NCBI GenBank assembly: GCA_022703745.1
Contig: JAKLDB010000019.1
Coordinates: forward strand, 300 to 8,450
Length of the DNA stretch: 8,151 nt
Reading direction: 5' to 3'
DNA from: Patescibacteria group bacterium
GTDB lineage: Bacteria > Patescibacteriota > Kazan-3B-28
The first letter of the stretch is position 1. Each line of letters begins with the position of its first letter. A program made the translations under genes and the position numbers. This document shows positions 1 through 5,289 of this stretch, one piece after another. The notes beneath the pieces were generated by a model. That model did not search any database and was not told the origin of the DNA. It saw only the letters and a program-made list of their open reading frames with translations.

Positions 1-1
1 T

Positions 2-832
2 AGTGACAAAGATGAGATTTTGAGTAGGCTTTCGAAGTTCGAGGGCCAGACGTTGGAAGTAAAAGTATTAGATTTAGATAAAAGTACTAGTAAGCTTATT
101 TTCTCGGAGAAGGTTGCACGCAAGGGTGAATTCGATGAACTGGTTTCAGATATTAAGGTAGACGATGTCTTAGAAGGTACAATTAGTGGAATTGTAGATT
201 TTGGGATTTTTGTTTCTCTTGGAAAACTAGAGGGATTAGTGCATATTTCCGAAATTAGTTGGGGTAAGGTAGATCATCCAAGCAATTTTGCCAAGGTGGG
301 AGATACGGTAAAGGTGCAAGTTATTGCTATTGATGCAGATAAGATATCTTTGTCGATGAAACGGTTGGAAGCTAATCCTTGGCTTACTACCATCCAGAAT
401 TTCAGAGTGGGGCAGGAAGTGACTGGTAAGGTAACTCAGATTATGCCGTTCGGTGTGTTTGTTGAAGTGGAGGGTGGGGTAGATGGATTGATTCATATCT
501 CGGAACTCTCACATGAACATGTCGTAGATCCAAGCACTATTGTGAAAACAGGAGATAAGTTGAAGTTGAAGATTATCGATCTGGGTGCCGAGAGCCACCG
601 ACTAGGGTTAAGTTTAAAGGAATTGCAGAAGCCGGTAGCGGAAGAGAAGAAAGAAGTAACAAGTGATCTCAAAGAACTTGGTTTGACGGCAGCGGTGATT
701 AAGAAATTGAATGGAGCAGGCATTGAAAATAAAGCCGATTTAGTAGGCAAGACCAAAGAAGAATTAGTGGCATTGCCCGGAATCGGTGAGACTACAGCAG
801 CCAAAATTATCTCGGTTATGGAAAAGCAATAA
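2..832 (+). CDS. S1-domain RNA-binding protein (ribosomal protein S1-like), 5'-truncated by window, with C-terminal HhH domain
   Basis: The reading frame is already open at base 2 (Ser-Asp-Lys-Asp-Glu-Ile-Leu...), so the gene starts upstream of the window; the TTG at base 20 is internal. What is visible is the end of one S1 (OB-fold) repeat (about nt 20-115), a complete S1 repeat at about nt 160-365 (VDFGIFVSL, GLVHISE) and another at about nt 405-620 (MPFGVFVEV, GLIHISE). A charged linker follows, then a helix-hairpin-helix segment at about nt 668-829 (GLTAAVIKKLNGAGI ... LPGIGETTAAKI), resembling RpoA-CTD/RuvA-type HhH modules. S1 repeats bind single-stranded RNA, and multi-repeat proteins of this kind act in mRNA binding at the 30S subunit. 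The HhH tail is not part of classical S1; nucleic-acid binding is its usual role. The gene precedes infB on the same strand. Family assignment is sure; equivalence to RpsA itself is inferred because the N-terminus is missing. Confidence 0.9.
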   Translation, partial: SDKDEILSRLSKFEGQTLEVKVLDLDKSTSKLIFSEKVARKGEFDELVSDIKVDDVLEGTISGIVDFGIFVSLGKLEGLVHISEISWGKVDHPSNFAKVGDTVKVQVIAIDADKISLSMKRLEANPWLTTIQNFRVGQEVTGKVTQIMPFGVFVEVEGGVDGLIHISELSHEHVVDPSTIVKTGDKLKLKIIDLGAESHRLGLSLKELQKPVAEEKKEVTSDLKELGLTAAVIKKLNGAGIENKADLVGKTKEELVALPGIGETTAAKIISVMEKQ

Positions 833-872
833 AGATACTTCGGAAGAAGATTTCGGAGTAAAATGAAATTGC

Positions 873-907
873 ATGGCTGCTAGCAACATCTTTAGCAGTC
901 ATTTTTT
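873..907 (+). terminator. Terminator-like hairpin between the S1 gene and infB
   Basis: ATGGCTGCTA (873-882) pairs with TAGCAGTCAT (893-902) as a 10-bp stem with one G-U pair and a 10-nt loop, followed by a T run at 902-907. This has the form of an intrinsic terminator for the S1 gene. It is odd because the T run directly touches the infB ATG at 908, so it could also act as an attenuator or translational control element for infB. Confidence 0.65.
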
Positions 908-2665
908 ATGAACGAAGAGAAGAAAAAAATAGTTTTACCCAACCTGATGACCGTCAACGAACTGGCGGAGTCTTTTAGTGTGCCGGTTACGGTGGTAATA
1001 AAGCAACTGTTATCCAACGGTGTTTTGGCAACGATTAACGATAATATAGATTTTGAAACTGCAGCGATTGTTGCAGATGATCTCGGCTACGATGTCTCGC
1101 CAAGAGAAGAGGATGTTTCTTCTCTGGCTCCAGAGCTGAAGCGAGTAGAGACAGGAGAACCAAGGCCACCGATTGTAACAGTTATGGGTCATGTAGATCA
1201 TGGAAAAACTTCACTGCTAGATTACATTCGCAAGACTAAAATTACCGAGAAAGAATCTGGTGGAATTACTCAGCATATTGGGGCGTATCAGGCGGAATTT
1301 AAGGGCAGGAAAATTACTTTCCTAGATACTCCAGGACATGAGGCGTTTTCGGCTATTAGAGCGCAAGGAGCTAAAGTTACAGATGTGGTAATCCTGGTGG
1401 TGGCAGCAGATGAGGGGATAAAGCCGCAGACTGTTGAAGCAATAGAGCTCGCTCGGGCAGCCAATGTTCCCATTGTTACTGCAATAACTAAAATAGACAG
1501 ACCAGAGGCAAACATCCAACGAGTTGAGCAAGAACTAGCAGCGCATAATATCATTACAGAAAAGTGGGGAGGGAAGGATGTAATTGTGGGAGTTTCAGCA
1601 AAGTCTGGAGAAGGAGTGGATGAATTATTAGACTTAGTTTTGCTGACAGCAGATTTGCAAGAGTTGAAAGCACAAAAGCAAGCTCCAGCCTTAGGGTTTG
1701 TCATAGAAACTAAACATGATCCCAAAGTGGGATATACTGCTACGTTACTAGTTCACAACGGTACACTAAGAATTGGAGATGCGTTTGTGGTAGGAGTTAG
1801 GGCAGGCAAAGTAAAATCGATGGAAGACTATCTCGGAAAGCGAGTAAAAGAAGCCGGTCCTTCGGTTCCTGTTAGAGTGACAGGGTTCGGGGTAATGCCA
1901 AATGCAGGAGAGTTGTTTGAAGTGGTAGAGAGTGAGAAAGTAGCAAGAGATCTGGCAATGAGCAAAGCCAAGCAGGCAACGGCACGACGAATCTCTGTAA
2001 CTTCTTCAGATCTTTCCAAACTTACTGCACAGATTCGGGCATCTCGTTCATCTCAAATTGCAGTGGTATTGAAAGCAGACATGCAAGGTTCTCTGGAGGC
2101 GATAAAAAACCAATTAGCAAAGATTCGGACAGATAAGGGGGAGATAAAGATTATTTCTGAAGGAATTGGGAATATTAGTGAATCAGATGTCTTATCGGCT
2201 GAAGGTGAAAAAGCAATTGTAGTTGGCTTCAAGGTGGACGTAGCTCCTTCTGCTACCAGTATGGCGAAGAAGGATAGGATTCAGATTCTAACTTATGACA
2301 TCATCTACAATCTCACCGATGATCTAACGAAGATATTACTGGAATCAATTGAGCCAGAAAAAGTTGAGACCCAGGTGGGTAAAGCTACGGTGTTGAAAAT
2401 CTTCCGTGATGACAGGAACGAAAAGATTGTAGGGATGAAGGTGGTATCGGGCCGGATTACTATTGGCAACGTGGTGAGATTTACACGGGGAGAGGAAGAG
2501 GTGGGAGAGGGTACGGTAAAGCTCATTAAGCACATAGCCGAAGAGGTAGGAGAGGCCACTCCTGGTACGGACTTTGGGTTTCTAATAGCGACATCTGCAA
2601 AAATACAGCCAGATGATATGGCTGAGTTTGTAAAAGTAGATTACCGCAAGGCGAAGCTGATATAA
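908..2665 (+). CDS. infB: Translation initiation factor IF-2
   Basis: This is a GTPase that places initiator tRNA on the 30S subunit and promotes subunit joining. The 585-aa protein is a short IF2: one IF2_N module (about residues 12-60, TVNELAESFSVPVTVVIKQLL), then the G domain with G1 GHVDHGKT (94-101), switch residues GGITQHIGAY (118-127), G3 DTPGH (140-144), G4 TKID (194-197) and G5 SAK (230-232), then the beta-barrel and C-terminal domains. It lacks the long N-terminal extension of E. coli IF2. G4 is normally NKxD; here Asn is replaced by Thr (codon act). The ATG at 908 gives a full IF2_N, but no Shine-Dalgarno precedes it; the ATG at 947 (Met14) is an alternative start. rbfA follows after 6 nt, the classic infB-rbfA pairing. 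Confidence 0.97.
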   Translation: MNEEKKKIVLPNLMTVNELAESFSVPVTVVIKQLLSNGVLATINDNIDFETAAIVADDLGYDVSPREEDVSSLAPELKRVETGEPRPPIVTVMGHVDHGKTSLLDYIRKTKITEKESGGITQHIGAYQAEFKGRKITFLDTPGHEAFSAIRAQGAKVTDVVILVVAADEGIKPQTVEAIELARAANVPIVTAITKIDRPEANIQRVEQELAAHNIITEKWGGKDVIVGVSAKSGEGVDELLDLVLLTADLQELKAQKQAPALGFVIETKHDPKVGYTATLLVHNGTLRIGDAFVVGVRAGKVKSMEDYLGKRVKEAGPSVPVRVTGFGVMPNAGELFEVVESEKVARDLAMSKAKQATARRISVTSSDLSKLTAQIRASRSSQIAVVLKADMQGSLEAIKNQLAKIRTDKGEIKIISEGIGNISESDVLSAEGEKAIVVGFKVDVAPSATSMAKKDRIQILTYDIIYNLTDDLTKILLESIEPEKVETQVGKATVLKIFRDDRNEKIVGMKVVSGRITIGNVVRFTRGEEEVGEGTVKLIKHIAEEVGEATPGTDFGFLIATSAKIQPDDMAEFVKVDYRKAKLI

Positions 2666-2671
2666 ACTCTA

Positions 2672-3097
2672 ATGGATAAAAATCTAAGAAAAGAGAGGTT
2701 AGCTTCAGTAGTTCACGCAGCAACAGCGGAATTTTTTGTTGAATGTGGTCAAGATTGGGGAGTGAATGTATTGCCTTTGGTGGATCAAGTCTTCGTATCT
2801 CCAGATTTACATCATATAGAGATTTGGATAAGTCTGAGTCCTTGGAAAAAGGAAAAAGCACAACACCAATTCGAGGTTGTGAAGAAGCATCTTGGTGAGT
2901 TAAAAAAAGAATTAGCAACCAAGATAGAGTTGCGTCGTTTTCCTGAAATAGAGCTAAAACTTTCCGATCCTGAGAGTACTTTCCGGATTTTAGATATCTT
3001 TGGTACGCTTAGAAGTCATGGAAACACTAGCTCGGGAGATAAAGGAGATATTACGGGGAGCGAAGAAGATCCTACTGACGGTTCATCTCAATCCTGA
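2672..3097 (+). CDS. rbfA: Ribosome-binding factor A
   Basis: RbfA is a KH-fold 30S maturation factor that helps process the 5' end of 16S rRNA. The 141-aa product begins RKERLASVVHAATAEFF and contains VFVSPDLHHIEIWISL and LATKIELRRFPEIELKL, in the order expected for RbfA (helix 1, a VxVSxDL strand, then a lxxrxxPxlxF-like strand). The core ends near residue 108 (FRILDIF). The last ~30 residues are polar, Ser/Gly/Asp-rich and read in a different frame from the phosphoesterase gene they overlap. It sits 6 nt behind infB. TGA is the stop codon. The identification is good, but sequence conservation outside the core is low. Confidence 0.85.
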   Translation: MDKNLRKERLASVVHAATAEFFVECGQDWGVNVLPLVDQVFVSPDLHHIEIWISLSPWKKEKAQHQFEVVKKHLGELKKELATKIELRRFPEIELKLSDPESTFRILDIFGTLRSHGNTSSGDKGDITGSEEDPTDGSSQS

Positions 3098-3977
3098 TGG
3101 AGATGCGTTGGGCAGTATGATCGGGCTTTACGGTGTACTAACGGAAAAATGGGGACTGAATGTAGCGATGGCGGCTGATGGTCTGATACCGCAAGTTTTT
3201 TCTTATTTGCCATATTATTTCAAGGTGCAAGATAGTTTTGAGCCGAGAGATTTTGATACCGTAGTATTGCTAGATTGTGGAGGATGGTCGCGTACTGGGT
3301 GGTTTGAGGAAGATGAGTTGCGGATAGACTGGCCTGACAAATTGGTTGTTATTGATCATCATCAGGCGGGAGATTCTACTATGGGTCTTACTTACAGAGA
3401 TACAGCAACGTCTTCTACTTCCGAGATGGTGTACGAGTTGTTGAAGGCTTGGGGTGAAACTATTACCAGGGAAATTGCGACTTGTTTGCTTACTGGTATC
3501 AGTTTTGATACTGGTTCATTTCAACATCCGAATACTTCCCAGAAGACACTGGAGGTTGCTTCAGATTTAGTTTCCAAGGGAGGGAATATTAGTCTGATTG
3601 CCCAACACTTATATATTGGGAAAAGTGTAGAGCGATTGAAGTTGTGGGGGATCGTGCTTAATAGAATGCGCTATGACGATGAATTAAAAGCGACTATTTC
3701 TGTAATTACCAATGAAGACTTAGAAGCAACAGGGACTACTAAAGAAGATGCAGAGGGATTGGTGAATCTTATCAACACCGTGCCAGATTTGAATTTTTCT
3801 TTGTTGTTATCTGAGACACCAGAAGGGGAACTTAAAGGAAGTTTGCGGACGCAGAGTGACAAGATTGATGTGAACAAATTGGCACGGTTGATGGGAGGGG
3901 GTGGACACAAAAGAGCGGCAGGATTTTGTCTGCCTGTGAAAATAAAAAACAGCGAAGATCGCTGGGATATTACCTAG
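3018..3977 (+). CDS. DHH/DHHA1 family phosphoesterase, NrnA-like oligoribonuclease / pAp phosphatase
   Basis: The 319-aa product has all the DHH motifs: HLNPDGDALGS (23-33; His23, Asp27, Asp29 as metal ligands), VVLLDCG (82-88, Asp86), VIDHHQ (111-116), GISFDTGSF (160-168, Asp164) and the DHHA1 substrate loop GGGGHKRAAGF (293-303). Enzymes of this group degrade short RNA oligonucleotides and often 3'-phosphoadenosine 5'-phosphate in the cytoplasm, using Mn2+. An infB-rbfA-nrnA-like order is common in bacteria. I chose ATG 3018; an in-frame TTG at 3000 would add six residues. With ATG 3018 the gene overlaps rbfA by 80 nt in another frame. The C-terminal end after the DHHA1 motif is short and its last codons lie in a hairpin. 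NrnA versus another DHH subfamily cannot be separated by eye. Confidence 0.9.
   Translation: METLAREIKEILRGAKKILLTVHLNPDGDALGSMIGLYGVLTEKWGLNVAMAADGLIPQVFSYLPYYFKVQDSFEPRDFDTVVLLDCGGWSRTGWFEEDELRIDWPDKLVVIDHHQAGDSTMGLTYRDTATSSTSEMVYELLKAWGETITREIATCLLTGISFDTGSFQHPNTSQKTLEVASDLVSKGGNISLIAQHLYIGKSVERLKLWGIVLNRMRYDDELKATISVITNEDLEATGTTKEDAEGLVNLINTVPDLNFSLLLSETPEGELKGSLRTQSDKIDVNKLARLMGGGGHKRAAGFCLPVKIKNSEDRWDIT
3939..3964 (-). terminator. Minus-strand intrinsic terminator at the 3' end of the phosphoesterase gene
   Basis: CAGCGA (3950-3955), loop AGA, TCGCTG (3959-3964) is a perfect 6-bp hairpin. Read on the minus strand it is followed by TTTTTTATTTT, the layout of an intrinsic terminator. On the plus strand no T run follows. 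It would stop leftward transcripts coming out of the DGR before they run antisense through the phosphoesterase-rbfA-infB operon. Confidence 0.5.
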
Positions 3978-4007
3978 GATATTATTTTGTGTTAGTTACT
4001 AATTCTC

Positions 4008-4036
4008 TTGACTAGGAGCGGGTTTTCTGCTATTCT
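4008..4036 (+). promoter_or_regulatory. Sigma-70-type promoter of the DGR target gene
   Basis: TTGACT (4008-4013) and TATTCT (4031-4036) are separated by exactly 17 bp, and TGC directly before the -10 gives an extended -10. Transcription would start near 4043, leaving a leader of about 97 nt. The promoter is the most consensus-like one seen in the window, so the target is probably transcribed independently of the upstream operon. Confidence 0.7.
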
Positions 4037-4057
4037 GGGAACATAATTTGTTTTTTG

Positions 4058-4132
4058 CCAACTAGACACCGTAACCCGAGAGATCGGGGCGGACTACAGA
4101 AGGTGGCTTTGGGTTGGTAGCCCAAAAAGGAG
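4058..4132 (+). promoter_or_regulatory. Structured 5' leader and Shine-Dalgarno of the target gene
   Basis: The leader can form a hairpin CCCGA-GAGA-TCGGG (4075-4088, GNRA-type loop) and a second one TTTGGG/CCCAAA (4108-4113 with 4121-4126). The second ends at the edge of the Shine-Dalgarno AAAGGAG (4126-4132), which lies 7 nt from the ATG at 4140. An alternative pairing of CCAAC (4058-4062) with GTTGG (4113-4117) competes with the second hairpin. A switch-like control of translation is possible but not shown; I recognise no known riboswitch class. The Shine-Dalgarno itself is clear and fixes the start. Confidence 0.45.
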
Positions 4133-4139
4133 TTCTGAA

Positions 4140-4865
4140 ATGAATTGGATGATTCAGTTCTTCGGATGGCTCTTCTCGGCCTGTGATACGATCGTCAAGC
4201 TGGTGATAAGCGGTAGCCGCAACCAGCAGCAAGTGCAGCATCTCAAGGACGAGATGCAGCTGTTCATCAGTAACAAAGACTATGGCAAAACAGCCGTTGC
4301 CACCGATGTGGCGAGCCAACTCGCTGCCTGGCAGCAGTTCTATCTTGCTGAATTCGAGATGACCTGCGACTTCTCGTCGTTGGCAATTCCGAAACAACGC
4401 AAGGGTTTCGGTTGGCTTATTGTGGTAGCACAAGGTCTCACGATTGAGCAGGTCTTTCAGCAGTGCAGAAAACACTTCCCTTGCGGGAAGTATACCGATC
4501 GCGATCTTGATGCGGCAGTTCCCACCAATGACCGTAATCCAAAGGACGGCCCTTATGCCGTTTGGGTGCGGGATACGGTTGAGGCCGATTCCCAGTACAA
4601 GAATCGGTCGGCGAACTTCCTGAAGGAGCAGGAAGTTTCAGGCATTACTTTATTGGAACGTCTCCTGCTTGAGCTGAAATACTTTCTGGAGACTGGTGGA
4701 AATCATCTTGATCTTCGGAATGTGACTTTGTGCTCGGGTTCTCGCTACGTTGACGGCTTCGTGCCGCGCGTGTGCTGGCGCAGTGACTGGCTGGACGTCG
4801 GTTGGTACTCTCCTGGCAGTGCCTTCGACTGCCTGCGTGCCCGCGAGGTAGTTGCGGACGCGTAA
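4140..4865 (+). CDS. DGR target protein with C-terminal variable C-type-lectin-like domain
   Basis: The 241-aa protein ends in the DGR variable region (residues 199-238). The stretch just before it, ITLLERLLLELKYFLETG...LRNVTLCSGSR, together with the VR resembles the formylglycine-generating-enzyme/C-type lectin fold used by DGR targets to display variable residues. I recognise the middle part (GPYAVWVRDTVEAD, SANFLKEQ) as typical of DGR targets from CPR genomes, from memory only. The N-terminus (MNWMIQFFGWLFSACDTIVKLVISG) is hydrophobic but interrupted by Asp16 and Lys20; it could be a weak membrane or packing helix. No clear cleavable signal peptide is seen. A Gln-rich helical stretch follows (residues 28-48). 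Rows 4141-4380 are 52% GC against 36% in sampled rows of the RT gene. Start: ATG 4140 with a good Shine-Dalgarno. The stop codon TAA is inside the post-VR hairpin. The ligand is unknown. Confidence 0.93.
   Translation: MNWMIQFFGWLFSACDTIVKLVISGSRNQQQVQHLKDEMQLFISNKDYGKTAVATDVASQLAAWQQFYLAEFEMTCDFSSLAIPKQRKGFGWLIVVAQGLTIEQVFQQCRKHFPCGKYTDRDLDAAVPTNDRNPKDGPYAVWVRDTVEADSQYKNRSANFLKEQEVSGITLLERLLLELKYFLETGGNHLDLRNVTLCSGSRYVDGFVPRVCWRSDWLDVGWYSPGSAFDCLRAREVVADA
4734..4853 (+). repeat. DGR variable repeat (VR)
   Basis: This 120-bp segment at the 3' end of the target gene aligns without gaps to the TR at 5164-5283 (offset 430). There are 23 differences, all where the TR has A: 10 A to T, 10 A to G, 3 A to C. 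Ten of the 33 TR adenines are unchanged. It begins on a codon boundary and encodes residues 199-238. Changed residues are 203, 204, 207, 210, 212, 214, 217, 219, 221, 224, 226, 227, 229 and 231. Confidence 0.98.
4832..4853 (+). other. Probable initiation-of-mutagenic-homing (IMH) segment at the 3' end of VR
   Basis: The last 22 bp of VR are identical to the last 22 bp of TR (5262-5283), including two TR adenines (5276, 5280) that are not mutated. In characterised DGRs the invariant GC-rich 3' end of VR is where homing starts. Here the stretch is GC-rich (CTGCGTGCCCGCGAGG), which fits. The exact IMH limits are inferred. Confidence 0.7.
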
Positions 4866-4873
4866 GCGACCGC
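4854..4873 (+). other. GC-rich hairpin/cruciform immediately downstream of VR
   Basis: GCGG-A-CGC (4854-4861) and GCG-A-CCGC (4866-4873) form an 8-position stem with seven G-C pairs and one central A-A mismatch, closed by the tetraloop GTAA (4862-4865). The loop contains the target stop codon TAA. It begins at the first base after VR/TR identity and has no counterpart behind the TR. The geometry (8-position stem, 4-nt loop, next to VR) matches the hairpin needed for target recognition in the Bordetella phage DGR. Confidence 0.7.
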
Positions 4874-4904
4874 TAACCCTTGTTCCTTTTACCTCGTTCT
4901 CTTC

Positions 4905-4955
4905 ACCGGTCTGACGATTTTGCTGCAAAGCAGAATTGTTAGGCCGGTTTTTTTT
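4905..4955 (+). terminator. Intrinsic terminator of the target gene
   Basis: The arms 4905-4923 and 4930-4948 pair over 19 bp without bulges, with a 6-nt loop TGCAAA and a following run of eight T (4948-4955). Four of the pairs are G-U in the plus-strand RNA (at 4910, 4913, 4916 and 4920); on the minus strand they would be A-C mismatches, so the structure is meant for rightward transcripts. A pyrimidine-rich tract (4877-4904, 25 of 28) separates it from the post-VR hairpin. Confidence 0.88.
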
Positions 4956-4970
4956 ATTCCCACATCTCTA

Positions 4971-5000
4971 TTGCGATACAATAAGAGTGGCTAATATAAC
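4971..5000 (+). promoter_or_regulatory. Candidate promoter of the TR RNA
   Basis: TTGCGA (4971-4976) and TATAAC (4995-5000) with an 18-bp spacer lie just after the target terminator and upstream of the TR. This gives a transcript starting near 5007. An alternative -10, TACAAT (4977-4982), lacks a good -35. The choice is tentative, but a promoter is expected between the terminator and the TR. Confidence 0.4.
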
Positions 5001-5163
5001 CGGACTCAAGGGTTATCGGTTTGCCGAGTATCTTAGAAACTACTTGCCTAATTTTAGAGAAGGTTTCCGGGAACGGGATGCTTCGTGAAGAACTCCGCTG
5101 TGGTGGCTCTACTGATGATTTTAGTGAAAACCATCAGCAATCTAGACGAGAAAGGGCAAATTA

Positions 5164-5283
5164 TCGGGTTCTCGCAACGATGACGGCAACGTGCCGAACG
5201 TGAACTGGAACAGTGACAAGCTGAACGTCAATTGGTACAATCCTGACAATGCCAACGACAACCTGCGTGCCCGCGAGGTAGTT
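5164..5283 (+). repeat. DGR template repeat (TR)
   Basis: The donor copy of the VR is 120 bp long and not translated in its own place. Read in the VR frame it contains 11 Asn codons (8 AAC, 3 AAT), and all 11 are changed in the VR. AAY codons are favoured in DGR templates because randomising both adenines reaches many amino acids but never a stop. The single AAG (Lys, position 19 of 40) became TGG (Trp). It lies on the same strand as the target and RT, 36 bp before the avd stop codon. Confidence 0.98.
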
Positions 5284-5289
5284 TCTACC

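Noticed and set aside
20..22. TTG as the start of the S1-domain gene
   Set aside because: The frame is open to base 2, and the sequence there is the middle of an S1 repeat.
3000..3002. TTG as the start of the DHH phosphoesterase
   Set aside because: The ATG at 3018 gives a normal N-terminus just before the first conserved helix; the TTG only adds six unconserved residues.
3965..3984. Direct repeat GGATATTA at 3965-3972 and 3977-3984
   Set aside because: It is short and AT-rich with no hairpin or T run on the plus strand; a chance repeat is likely.
4998..5021. Hairpin AACCG/CGGTT upstream of TR
   Set aside because: It is only 5 bp with a 14-nt loop and overlaps the candidate -10 region; too weak to call.
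5021..5203. 60-codon plus-strand frame starting at TTG and running into the TR
   Set aside because: It reads the TR in a frame different from the target, has no Shine-Dalgarno and no recognisable composition. It is best seen as template RNA leader.
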